Of a stretch of 23,239 bases of DNA, positions 14,700 through 23,047 are shown one piece after another. Under the pieces are notes generated by a model that saw only the letters and a list, made by a program, of their open reading frames with translations, was not told where the DNA came from and ran no database searches. This stretch comes from a virus: positions 1 to 23,239 of the IMG/VR virus record IMGVR_UViG_3300037427_002536; one strand, written 5' to 3'. Made by a program: the position numbers and the translations under genes. Every line of letters starts with the position of its first letter. Position 1 is the first letter of the stretch.

Positions 14700-16496
14700 C
14701 TAAAAGTTGAATGGATAGGTATCACCTATCAAGTTTCCGTTGTCGTCTGTAAGAGGTATCAAGCTGTCATTAACTAACACATCCAAAACGAATAATCCTC
14801 TTCCTTCAGCCGCTATTACATTTCTACCATAATCATAATCATTGGATAGGGCAAAGTTTAACGTGGTGGTTTTGGGCGAGTTAATATCCAAACCATAACT
14901 AACTCCTTGGAACTTGCTACCAAAAATTCTAAATTTCATCGCCTCGGCAGATTGATTATCCGTAAACGTTAAATAAATATCGTATTCTTCGTCTTTTTCT
15001 AGGTTATCTAAAAAATTACCCTGCCTATCCTCCCCCTCTACCTGAACGGGATACTCTAAATCTTGAGATACCATATCAATAGAATAAGTAGTTTTAACTG
15101 GAAGCTGAACAGCTCTATCAGCATAATACTTATAACCAACACAAGATATATTTTCTCTAGACAGAGGTATATTCAGTTTAAATGACTGCATTAAATTAGT
15201 ATGGAATTTAAGCGGTGGATTTTCGGGCTCTTTGGTTAGGTAGACGTTATCAATCCAAATGGTGGCGTTTGGCGTCGTAGTGTATATATAAAAATTAGAC
15301 CTAATAACATCAAGCTTTGCTCTCTTTTGTATCTTCACCCAGCCATCTTGATATCTTATAGATTTAAAAGTAGATAAATTATTTTGGTTTCCCCAACCGT
15401 CTTGGACGCTGAAAACTACGTTTATAGGACTAACAGAGTCAACTTTAACATACGCTTCTAGTATGTAATATTTATCGACTTCCATTTTATCTGTTGGTAG
15501 GGTTACTAAAGCTCCAGCGCCATTACTGCTGCCAACGGATTTTAAAGATTTTGTTCCAGCGTATGAATTAGAGCTATCGCTAGAAACCGCTCCTCTGTAG
15601 TCACTAAAGCTTGTAGACTCTGGCTCATTTGCAGCCAGCGTTCCCGCTTCGAAATCAGCCTTAAGTAGAGTATCTAATTGCGAGGGTCTAGTTTCTATAG
15701 TGAGTGAGGTGTCGCCCGGCGTAAAGGAATGGTCAACATTAAAATTGGGGTTTACTCTTTTATAGTTTCTTGGTATAATAAACTCAGCGTTCGTGCCTTT
15801 GTTATTTTTCTTAAAGTATGATGTTGCAGTTTTCGCATTAAGCCAAGGTACGTGTTGACCCGATGAAGACGGAAGGTATATGACGTTGTCAGCTATGAAA
15901 GAGGTGTCTGCCTTGGGCATTGAGCCCACGCTTACGTCCAATGAGTAACTATTAGCGTGACAGTTTTGAAAAACAACCATGCCCATTTTATCCGTATTAG
16001 GGTGAGTTAATTCTCTGTATCTCCCAGAGTTTATAAGACCATAGATTTCACTTGGGTCTCTGGCTGGCTCCCTAACATCATCGCTATCTTGATTAACGGC
16101 CAAGTAAATATTCTGCTGCTTGTTTCCGCTAACAAAAGTCTCAGAAAACTCTTTATTGAATGCGTTATCTACGTTATAAGATAGAACATTAAAACCCATT
16201 CTAGTTTCGTTGTTTAAACCTTCTAGAGTGTGGGTGACAGTTACGTTTACGTCTGGGGGGCTGGTTATGATGCTTTCGTCATAAGAGGCTCTACCGAGCA
16301 CGCCTATATCTTCACGGTTAACTTGAAAGTCGTAAGTAACGCTTTGAACCCTGTGGATTCTTTTTAGTATTTCGATTTCTTCGCCATTGTCCCCAGTAAC
16401 CAGTGGGACATTTTTCTCCCCACTAACAAGTCCAAAGAATAAATCTTGGACGTTGTATATTACGCGGTTCTTCTGTAGATTTGCCTCGTCTGCCAT
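14700..16496 (-). CDS. Tail-tube-like protein with carbohydrate-binding-like insertion, 598 aa
   Basis: The N-terminal part (about 40-200), with IHRVQSVTYDFQVNREDIG, LGRASYDES and a conserved-looking VNVTVTHTLEG strand, resembles phage tail-tube proteins; the C-terminal part (about 430-575) looks like the rest of that fold. Between them, about 280-422 reads like a jelly-roll carbohydrate-binding module of the CBM4/9 kind: DFEAG at the start, SYAGTKSLKS, YYILEAYVKV, DGWVKIQKRA and ATIWIDNVYLTKE at the end. Such a domain on a tube would project outward and could hold glycans. The gene lies between portal and fibre genes, with AGGAAAG about 10 nt before its ATG. It could instead be a baseplate or tail-tip protein; the tube assignment is moderate. 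Confidence 0.7.
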   Translation of the reverse strand: MADEANLQKNRVIYNVQDLFFGLVSGEKNVPLVTGDNGEEIEILKRIHRVQSVTYDFQVNREDIGVLGRASYDESIITSPPDVNVTVTHTLEGLNNETRMGFNVLSYNVDNAFNKEFSETFVSGNKQQNIYLAVNQDSDDVREPARDPSEIYGLINSGRYRELTHPNTDKMGMVVFQNCHANSYSLDVSVGSMPKADTSFIADNVIYLPSSSGQHVPWLNAKTATSYFKKNNKGTNAEFIIPRNYKRVNPNFNVDHSFTPGDTSLTIETRPSQLDTLLKADFEAGTLAANEPESTSFSDYRGAVSSDSSNSYAGTKSLKSVGSSNGAGALVTLPTDKMEVDKYYILEAYVKVDSVSPINVVFSVQDGWGNQNNLSTFKSIRYQDGWVKIQKRAKLDVIRSNFYIYTTTPNATIWIDNVYLTKEPENPPLKFHTNLMQSFKLNIPLSRENISCVGYKYYADRAVQLPVKTTYSIDMVSQDLEYPVQVEGEDRQGNFLDNLEKDEEYDIYLTFTDNQSAEAMKFRIFGSKFQGVSYGLDINSPKTTTLNFALSNDYDYGRNVIAAEGRGLFVLDVLVNDSLIPLTDDNGNLIGDTYPFNF

Positions 16497-16508
16497 ACAT
16501 AAACTTTC

Positions 16509-18494
16509 CTATTTTTTACTGGCGAGCAAAATACTAGCTAAATAGTCGTCGACTTGATGTTCACCAGCAATTTCCCTTATCTCTTTTATTCTCTCGTGGT
16601 TGTGGTCAACTGGCTTTTTGATGTATTTATTTACATTCTTTTCCCAGCTTTTCACTTCCTCGTTGGCTATGATTAAACAGGCGATGCCTTCTGCAATTTC
16701 TTTTTGCTGTTTGCTTAAACGTTTAATCTTGTGCTGTTTCCTTAACCCAGCCTCAACAGCCTTGAACAGCTTGTTGGCGGCTACCATATTATCCGTTATT
16801 TTTGTTAAACTAAAGCTGGCGTACCTCGATTGCTGACCGTCTCCTATAGGAGACTTATTGCTTTGGTCTTGCGGCGTACCCTCGGGTCGGCCAGCGGGTT
16901 GCCCTTCGCCTTTCTCTCCACCCGGTAGGTTGGGAGAGTTCTTAGCTTCTTTTTGGGTGTCTTTTTGAACTTTTTCTTGATGCTTTATTTGCTTGTCAGC
17001 TAAAGTGTTTTGGGTATGCGGGCCTCCCATAATCGGCTCGTAAAGACCCTCTTCTTTATGCTTCTTAAAGTCTTTTTGTGAATCAACTGAATTTGTGGCT
17101 TCTGGCAATCTTCCTGTTTCAATTGCTTCGATGCCCTCTTCGGCAGTCAAAACACCGACCTCAATCAGTCTGCTGTAAATTCTCAAAAGGTTAGTGTTAT
17201 CTTTGAGGGATATCTTATCGAAATGTGGAATTGGATAAGATTTGAACCCCACCTCCTTGGCTATCCTTTTGATTTCTGGAATTAAAAATTCATTTAAGAA
17301 AGTTTTTCTACCCTGAGCTAAACGTGACACAAACAAATCAACTTTAGCATTTTGATTCGCGTACTTACTTTCTCCAACTAAAATGTTGTTTAAACCGATT
17401 TGAATATCTCTGTCTACAACTTCATATTTTTTCGGGTCTAGTAGGGCGGCGATATTGGGCACAACGAACTCGGCTTTGGTGGTATAGTCCGCAATCAACA
17501 CTCTGCCCACAGACTCGTTCTCGAACAACGACTGCATGGCTTGGAGGTTCTTTTGATTTACTCCGCCTTTGTCTGGCTCTGCACCCATGGTAATTAGCAA
17601 AATTGCTTGCTGCATTGTGCGACTCACAGCCATATCCATCTTCTTAAGCTCTGCCTTCCAGTTGATATCCTCTAAAACTGGGAAGCCCATAGGAACAGCA
17701 AATGGCTCGTAGTCTTGCTTCTTATAAAATACTGCTGTAACTTTTTCCTTTTGAAGCTCCACCAATACAGAAGAGACTTTTTTCTGTTTAATTAATTTTT
17801 GAATGCTTGGGTCTAAACCCCTCAGTACTTGAACATCTTCTTCGGTCCTTGGGTTTTTGAGCCTCTCTAGCTCGTAGTCCGACAGGACTTTATAGTAAGT
17901 GCCAGCATGGAAAGAAACGCTGCCACCCAACTGAATATCAGCAGGGTTGAGTATGATGTATTTAGCAGGAAGATTAACGTTCTTGCGGGATTTTTTTGCT
18001 CCGTATACCTGAGACACCCTGAGGGCGTCTTCGCTGGTTAGGCTAGCGTCAAACCTGTAAAGAAACACATTGCCAGACCTATAGTATTCTCTGAAGTACC
18101 TATCTAGCAGGGAGTTAATATTTAGCTTCTTAAAGAACGCTTCGAAAAAGTCTCTCGATTTTTTATTACCCCCAGTAAAGTATATATCGCCAACGGAAAA
18201 TTCAGTCATCAAATCAATAACGTTTCTGAAAGTCGCAAAATTATAATAAGCCTTCTGGCATAGAATTACAGTGTCTCTAACGTCTACGTTGGATTTGTTA
18301 TTTACGCCGCTGGAAGAATATTTATAAGGAATCAATCCCTCATCAATATTTTTGAATCTATCAGTTCTAATTACCCCCGAAGCTTTATTCCTTCTAGTCC
18401 TAGTGCTAGAAGTTGACGCAGCAGCTTTTACCTCCCCAGCGCTAGTCATCAATGGGATAACCTCTTCAACCTTTTTTCGCCTTGTACCTGCCAT
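16509..18494 (-). CDS. Portal protein, 661 aa
   Basis: The protein follows the large terminase and precedes tail genes, the usual place of the portal, the dodecameric ring through which DNA enters the head. The central part (about 75-480) has portal-like features: a long alpha/beta wing with YYRSGNVFLYRF near 138-149, and a helix-rich stem/clip region including DMAVSRTMQQAILLITMGAEPD near 285-306. From about 480 to 570 there is a Gln/Lys/Pro/Gly-rich, probably disordered linker, then a basic C-terminal helical domain (about 580-661). The N-terminus is basic and low-complexity. At 661 residues it is large for a portal, owing to this tail. The gene starts 31 nt after the terminase stop, with GTGTAA copy E between them. 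Confidence 0.88.
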   Translation of the reverse strand: MAGTRRKKVEEVIPLMTSAGEVKAAASTSSTRTRRNKASGVIRTDRFKNIDEGLIPYKYSSSGVNNKSNVDVRDTVILCQKAYYNFATFRNVIDLMTEFSVGDIYFTGGNKKSRDFFEAFFKKLNINSLLDRYFREYYRSGNVFLYRFDASLTSEDALRVSQVYGAKKSRKNVNLPAKYIILNPADIQLGGSVSFHAGTYYKVLSDYELERLKNPRTEEDVQVLRGLDPSIQKLIKQKKVSSVLVELQKEKVTAVFYKKQDYEPFAVPMGFPVLEDINWKAELKKMDMAVSRTMQQAILLITMGAEPDKGGVNQKNLQAMQSLFENESVGRVLIADYTTKAEFVVPNIAALLDPKKYEVVDRDIQIGLNNILVGESKYANQNAKVDLFVSRLAQGRKTFLNEFLIPEIKRIAKEVGFKSYPIPHFDKISLKDNTNLLRIYSRLIEVGVLTAEEGIEAIETGRLPEATNSVDSQKDFKKHKEEGLYEPIMGGPHTQNTLADKQIKHQEKVQKDTQKEAKNSPNLPGGEKGEGQPAGRPEGTPQDQSNKSPIGDGQQSRYASFSLTKITDNMVAANKLFKAVEAGLRKQHKIKRLSKQQKEIAEGIACLIIANEEVKSWEKNVNKYIKKPVDHNHERIKEIREIAGEHQVDDYLASILLASKK

Positions 18495-18514
18495 GATATT
18501 AAATTTAGTTTAAA

Positions 18515-18520
18515 TTACAC
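18515..18520 (-). promoter_or_regulatory. GTGTAA junction motif, copy E
   Basis: Minus-strand GTGTAAT lies between the terminase stop and the portal start, ending 20 nt before the portal ATG, in an AT-rich leader. It could provide a separate promoter for the portal-tail unit. Confidence 0.42.
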
Positions 18521-18525
18521 GCTTA

Positions 18526-20346
18526 TTAGAGCATTTTGGGCATAAATGTTGCCGTTTCTTCTTTCGGCTTTGCCATCATGTCATAATAACACTTTACGGC
18601 CCAATTACCTAACATTAATGTCGTATAGTTGTCTCTACGGGCTCTATTTTGCGTTGTGTCGCGTTTTAAATGCTGCGGAAGGTCAAACGTCTGCACCCCC
18701 TTAGCGGTGCTTCTAACCTCAATTAGCGTGCATTGTTTTTTTACTTGATATATAAGGTTATCTTGATTTTCGATTAAGTCAAGTATAGATTCTCCATTTT
18801 TGAATTTTAATTTCAAATTTTGATTCGTAGCTCTATTAAAGGCGTCTGGGGCTGGGGATAACCTAGAAGCAAACCAAAGCTTTTTATGGTCAATACAGGC
18901 CTGAAGATATTCATTGGCATTTCTAATAAAGTTAGTGGTAAACATCTGCTTGAAGCACTTCACGCCGTCCTGCTTGTTGTAGAGGCGTCTGGCTTTTCTA
19001 AGCATCTTCTCTTGGTCTACCCCCTCCTTATCGGAATCAAAGTCAAAAAACTTCATCTGCTTTTTAACGAATGATGAATTTTCATTACATGAGTCTAGAA
19101 ATTGATAGCCAGCATTATCAATAATAATCATTTCTAAATTGAAGGAATCAGTTACGTAGTCCATATAAGCGATATGGTCTTTAAGGTCTGCTCCAGCTAC
19201 CGCGTAATTATGAACTAATGTAGAGGTATATGGGTTTTCTTCATCTAGCTCCATAACTGCCATAGCAAAAAAGTCAGAAGTTGGGCTATTCGAAAAAGAG
19301 GGGTCAATTCCTAGGATATATTTTTTGTTTTTATCACCCTTAATCTTTAGTGTCGGGTATTCCCCGTCAGGCACGGTACAGGCATGCATTTTCTTCGCAC
19401 TAAAGTAGCTATCGCTTCCATCAGTGAATTGAGCACAATACTCGCGCTGAAAACTAGAGTGGCTTTGCCCACCGCTTTGAGCTTCTTCAATTATTGTCGG
19501 GTCAATCATTTCTTCAGGTAAAGCTTCGTAACCCATTTGAGATATAAAATAGCTTGCGTCCGCAGATTCTTTGCTGTATATTTTTTCCATCCACTCCTTG
19601 TATTGCCGATAGAGATTTTCAAACGTATAACTAGCGGAAGAAAGGGCAATCATTTTAGATGTGTTTTCGAACACAAGTCTATCCGCCTCTTTCATGTGAC
19701 CGTCTTCTATAAGTTTGTCTTCCATCTCTCTGATTTGTAGGCGCTCTTTCATGTTCTGCGGAGCAACCAAGAACGGCATGAGAACGGTGGTAATAATATC
19801 TTCAGGCAATAAAAGGTACTCATCAAGAACCAGTACGTTGGCGCGAAAACCACGGATTTTTTCACCGTTAAGAGGGATAGCGGTAATAGAGCCTCCGTTA
19901 ATCAACCATTCGAATTGGTCATTACGCTTGGCTTTAGCCCCAAAACACTGAGCTAACAATTCAGCCTCTTTAGATTCTACAAGCTTTTCTAAGTGGTTGA
20001 ATATAAAACGAGCAGTACGAAAAGTCGGTCCAGCAATTAGAATTTTAGTGCCAGGTTCAAATAAGCACTGAAGAAAACAAAACACTGAAGCGATAAATGT
20101 TTTACCGCAGCCACGACCCCATACGCACATGGAAAAGTTTCTGTTAAGCATTCCCTTTAGCGTCACCTCTTGGTACGGGGCCAGTTTAAGCCCGGATATC
20201 AACTCCGTTGTAAACCCCACATTTGCTCGCAAAAATCTAGCCAAGGATATTTTAGCCTCTTTGTCTTGAAGGTCCCCCTTTAGACTCTTAAACTCCTCGT
20301 TCAAGTCGGGGAAATTTCTATCGTATTTTTCTGGAGCGTACCACAT
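18526..20346 (-). CDS. terL: Terminase large subunit, 606 aa
   Basis: This is the ATP-driven DNA-packaging motor and head-filling nuclease. The N-terminal ATPase has Walker A GRGCGKT at 77-83 and Walker B VLVLDE at 171-176, followed by a likely coupling motif (ALSSASY) near 234-240. The C-terminal RNase H-like nuclease has three acidic sites: Asp348 in ILGIDPS, Asp410 in IIIDNAG and Asp572 in RRDNYTT. The length is typical. A charged helical stretch (about 200-225) lies in the ATPase linker. The gene starts by a 1-nt TAATG overlap with the ERCC4 nuclease gene. All motifs are intact, so it is probably functional. Confidence 0.97.
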   Translation of the reverse strand: MWYAPEKYDRNFPDLNEEFKSLKGDLQDKEAKISLARFLRANVGFTTELISGLKLAPYQEVTLKGMLNRNFSMCVWGRGCGKTFIASVFCFLQCLFEPGTKILIAGPTFRTARFIFNHLEKLVESKEAELLAQCFGAKAKRNDQFEWLINGGSITAIPLNGEKIRGFRANVLVLDEYLLLPEDIITTVLMPFLVAPQNMKERLQIREMEDKLIEDGHMKEADRLVFENTSKMIALSSASYTFENLYRQYKEWMEKIYSKESADASYFISQMGYEALPEEMIDPTIIEEAQSGGQSHSSFQREYCAQFTDGSDSYFSAKKMHACTVPDGEYPTLKIKGDKNKKYILGIDPSFSNSPTSDFFAMAVMELDEENPYTSTLVHNYAVAGADLKDHIAYMDYVTDSFNLEMIIIDNAGYQFLDSCNENSSFVKKQMKFFDFDSDKEGVDQEKMLRKARRLYNKQDGVKCFKQMFTTNFIRNANEYLQACIDHKKLWFASRLSPAPDAFNRATNQNLKLKFKNGESILDLIENQDNLIYQVKKQCTLIEVRSTAKGVQTFDLPQHLKRDTTQNRARRDNYTTLMLGNWAVKCYYDMMAKPKEETATFMPKML

Positions 20347-21281
20347 TATAAAATCTTAGTATCGTATGCTAGTTGTAAGTCTATTTTTTTATAAGCGCAG
20401 CCGCATGTGAATATTTTTTCAATAGTTTCTGAGGCCTCCGCTCTGTTTTTTACAAATAGAAACTGTATGTGAGGATAAGTTTGAATTAATTTTCTTACGT
20501 TATGAAATATGTAGTCGGGAGTAACTTTAGTTTTTTTATACACATGAGGAAGGTAATTAAATCCCATACAATTACTAAAGCTCTCCTCGACTAACACAAT
20601 CAACTGCGCTTCGGCTTCCGCCGCTCTTTCTATCTCTCGCGTAAATCTATCGTAACCGCCACTCAGGGTTCCTATGAAGTCTCCTATTGCCTTGCGTTCG
20701 ATGTAACAGTTACAGGTGTGCTCTTTAGAACTCAGGGCGTAGTCCCCAAATTTTAATGTCTTAACTTCTGTTTGAAAATTTTTAAATTTTAGGGGCTTCT
20801 TTTCCCTAGTGTCGATATACACTGAGTAACTAGAGTCGTTATATATCCCTCCGTATGTAATTTTACGAGGGTTGTGAAATCTGTTCTGGTAACCTAAAGA
20901 CTCGCATAGTTCGTAATAGCTACCAAAAAGCTCGTTGTAATAATGAACAGGGGGGCTTAATATGCTTCTAAGCTCAACTTGAGTTGGGGAATATACTAAA
21001 TCTTTTTTTTCTTTTCTTTTAGATAGGAGCTCGGAACAATACTTCTTAGTTTCTTCCTCTGGGGCCTCTTTTAGCCATTTCTTGAGTGTGATTCTTGAAT
21101 TAAAATCGGAGCTTAAATATTGCTCTTTATTTTTAAATTTAATTATAGATTTATCGAACTTGTCATACCTAGGGAACTCTTGCTGGTAATATTCAGCAAC
21201 CCTCAACTTATGAGCTTTAAGGTGAGCGTGAAGTTGTTTGTCGGTTTGGAATTCTTTTCCGCATATTGCACATTTAACCAT
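20346..21281 (-). CDS. C2H2 zinc-finger/ERCC4-type nuclease fusion, 311 aa
   Basis: Residues 4-24 form a C2H2 finger (C4-x2-C7-x12-H20-x3-H24: CAICGKEF then LHAHLKAH). Residues about 152-290 match the ERCC4 (XPF/Mus81-type) nuclease core: YIDTRE with Asp157, FGDYAL at 178-183, YIERKAIGDF with Glu195-Arg-Lys197 and Asp201, then GGYDRFTREIERA and LIVLVEE. The ERK-x3-D signature is complete. XPF-family enzymes cut branched or junction DNA. The linker (about 30-150) is basic and helical. The start overlaps the preceding gene by 8 nt, and the stop overlaps terL by 1 nt, so the three are translated together. The likely role is resolving replicating or branched DNA before packaging, or a nick at the packaging site; this part is inference from position. 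Confidence 0.85.
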   Translation of the reverse strand: MVKCAICGKEFQTDKQLHAHLKAHKLRVAEYYQQEFPRYDKFDKSIIKFKNKEQYLSSDFNSRITLKKWLKEAPEEETKKYCSELLSKRKEKKDLVYSPTQVELRSILSPPVHYYNELFGSYYELCESLGYQNRFHNPRKITYGGIYNDSSYSVYIDTREKKPLKFKNFQTEVKTLKFGDYALSSKEHTCNCYIERKAIGDFIGTLSGGYDRFTREIERAAEAEAQLIVLVEESFSNCMGFNYLPHVYKKTKVTPDYIFHNVRKLIQTYPHIQFLFVKNRAEASETIEKIFTCGCAYKKIDLQLAYDTKIL

Positions 21282-22356
21282 TTAATACCTCATCCTCGCT
21301 TATGCCCATTATCCTAGCTTTAACTTCTTCCATAGATGATAGCTTTTTTATCTCAGCTTTTACAGCTTTTTTTCTTAACTCGGCAAGCTTTATTAATTTT
21401 TTCCTAGACTCCTCCTCCTTCCACATCTCTACCAAATTAATAATACTGGCATTCGCTTTGATTTGGTTTTTAAGCTTATCGGAGCGCTTTTCTTTCAGGT
21501 CGCTGAGCAACTTATGTTGTCGGCCAACGCATTGGTTGTACTCTGTTTGAGCCGCGCTGATGGCGTTTACCAAGCCCATAGCAACCCGTCTACCTTCTGT
21601 GTCCTCCGCTGAAACGTCTAGCAATTGCTGTAGTCGCTCAGAGCGAGCCTGAATGGTTGAGCCTATAACTACTTCAGTAGCTAACACTATATACTGGTCA
21701 ACTTCTTCCTGCGTTAAATCTGGCTTATCATATGTATACCTAACGAAGCAGCTCTCGTATAAAGTCCTATCAGTATTAGTGGCATAGGTCTCCATCTGGT
21801 GGACGAATCTATAAGTATTAAGGTAGCCCATTAGGGCCTCTAAGCCTTTTCTAACTCTGGGGCTAATTTTCTTTTTGTCAATTTTAGGATTTACATACTG
21901 GTTAGCCCGGATAAGAGTTTTATCAAATGATTTTGGCGGTAGGTACTCGTTAGTGTTGGGTACATCGTTTGTGTCTTGTGCTATTTCATTTGGGTCTAAA
22001 GTTTGCAGGTAATCATTAACAGCTCTTGCCTCTGCGTGCAGGTTGGTGATGGTTTCGTCCGCGAATACAACCCTAGCTAATTGGACCGCTGACATAAGAC
22101 TTGCGTTATTTCTTACAAATTCTTTTTGTTCGTCATTTAGCTCTATAGTTTTAGAGTGGTAAACATGTGCGCCATCAGCGGATATGCCATGTTCGGTCAG
22201 GTACGCCTTGAGCTCTCTAGCCTCTTTGGTGCGTCCATCAATGTCGTCTCTACCTGGATAAGCTACAGATATAAGCTCAGCCAAGGACGGGGGATTTTCC
22301 TCGCCTCTTTCCTGCCACAGCTCTAAAGCTTTAAGATGTCTTTCTTCAATAGTCAC
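21274..22356 (-). CDS. Helical DNA-binding-like protein, possible terminase small subunit, 360 aa
   Basis: The N-terminal 120 residues hold two copies of a related module: SLAELISVAY...TKEARELKAYL at about 24-53 and SAVQLARVVF...HAEARAVNDYL at about 89-117. Each looks like a helical, HTH-like unit ending EAR-x4-YL. The C-terminal part (about 160-350) is a long helical, Lys/Glu-rich region that probably forms coiled coils. A small terminase subunit has DNA-binding helices plus an oligomerising coil and often sits just before terL, so that is my best guess; no conserved TerS signature is seen. The start is a GTG 4 nt after the sigma gene's stop, with no clear Shine-Dalgarno and the next Met only about 90 codons later. 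It overlaps the nuclease gene by 8 nt. Confidence 0.8.
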   Translation of the reverse strand: MTIEERHLKALELWQERGEENPPSLAELISVAYPGRDDIDGRTKEARELKAYLTEHGISADGAHVYHSKTIELNDEQKEFVRNNASLMSAVQLARVVFADETITNLHAEARAVNDYLQTLDPNEIAQDTNDVPNTNEYLPPKSFDKTLIRANQYVNPKIDKKKISPRVRKGLEALMGYLNTYRFVHQMETYATNTDRTLYESCFVRYTYDKPDLTQEEVDQYIVLATEVVIGSTIQARSERLQQLLDVSAEDTEGRRVAMGLVNAISAAQTEYNQCVGRQHKLLSDLKEKRSDKLKNQIKANASIINLVEMWKEEESRKKLIKLAELRKKAVKAEIKKLSSMEEVKARIMGISEDEVLNG

Positions 22357-22360
22357 TTAT

Positions 22361-23047
22361 TTAAAATATATCAATTTCTTCGTCATTAAGCAAGGCTTTT
22401 ACTTTCTTTATTATGTTTTTTTTGATGTTTTTAATCTGCTTGTAGCCAGGCTGCCTATTCTTCTCGGTGGTCCTATACCCCATCTTATTGGCGACTTCTT
22501 CTTCAGATAAGAAATCTACATATAAATACTTATATACCATCCATTCATTAGGTTTTAAAATTTTTTGCATTTTTTTATGAAGTTTCTTTGCGGCTCGTTC
22601 AATGTCACAATTATCAGTTGGTATAGAGTGGACTTCTTTAGTGTGGTTTTCTAATGATAGGGGAAGCTTCGCGTCATGCGCTCGTTTTTTGGTTTTCTCC
22701 CATTGAGCGTAAAGTGGGCAATCGGCGCATTGGGTTTTATATATTTGACATAGGTCTTCGCCTTCAGCAGCAGCACATCTTAAACAGGGTCTAGTAAAAT
22801 TACCATAGTTGTTTCTGATTAGGTTTTTGATTTGATTGGTGATTATCCTATTTATCCAAGGAGCCAGGGGTTTGATTTGGTCATATAAATGCCATTTTTT
22901 ATGTATGTGTATCCTTAGAATTTGGGATACATCATCAAAATCCATCCAAGCTAGAGCTGTAAGATTCCACTTACTTCTTCTTTTATTGATTTCAAAATCA
23001 ACATCACTGACGCAATCTTCAAATTTGAGCTTTTTTTTTCTAGGCAT
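22361..23047 (-). CDS. Late-type RNA polymerase sigma factor with Cys4 insert, 228 aa
   Basis: A sigma-70 region 2 lies at about 30-80: WMDFDDVSQILRIHI, WHLYDQIKPLAPWINRI and ITNQIKNLIRNNY, the pattern that contacts core polymerase and melts the -10 region. A region 4-like HTH lies at about 163-220 (LKPNEWMVYKYLY, then SEEEVANKMGYRT and a basic end). Between them is an insert with CLRC (88-91), Cys100 and CADC (107-110), probably binding zinc. T4 gp55 is the best-known phage late sigma; this is likely a functional relative, directing host RNA polymerase to phage late promoters. The gene starts by a TAATG overlap with the gene before it. Placement ahead of packaging and virion genes fits late control. 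Confidence 0.82.
   Translation of the reverse strand: MPRKKKLKFEDCVSDVDFEINKRRSKWNLTALAWMDFDDVSQILRIHIHKKWHLYDQIKPLAPWINRIITNQIKNLIRNNYGNFTRPCLRCAAAEGEDLCQIYKTQCADCPLYAQWEKTKKRAHDAKLPLSLENHTKEVHSIPTDNCDIERAAKKLHKKMQKILKPNEWMVYKYLYVDFLSEEEVANKMGYRTTEKNRQPGYKQIKNIKKNIIKKVKALLNDEEIDIF

Noticed and set aside
14714-14730. 7-bp inverted repeat (GATAGGT/ACCTATC, 3-nt loop) at the end of the tail-tube-like gene
   Set aside because: It lies within coding sequence, has no T run after it, and the fibre gene follows at once, so termination is unlikely.
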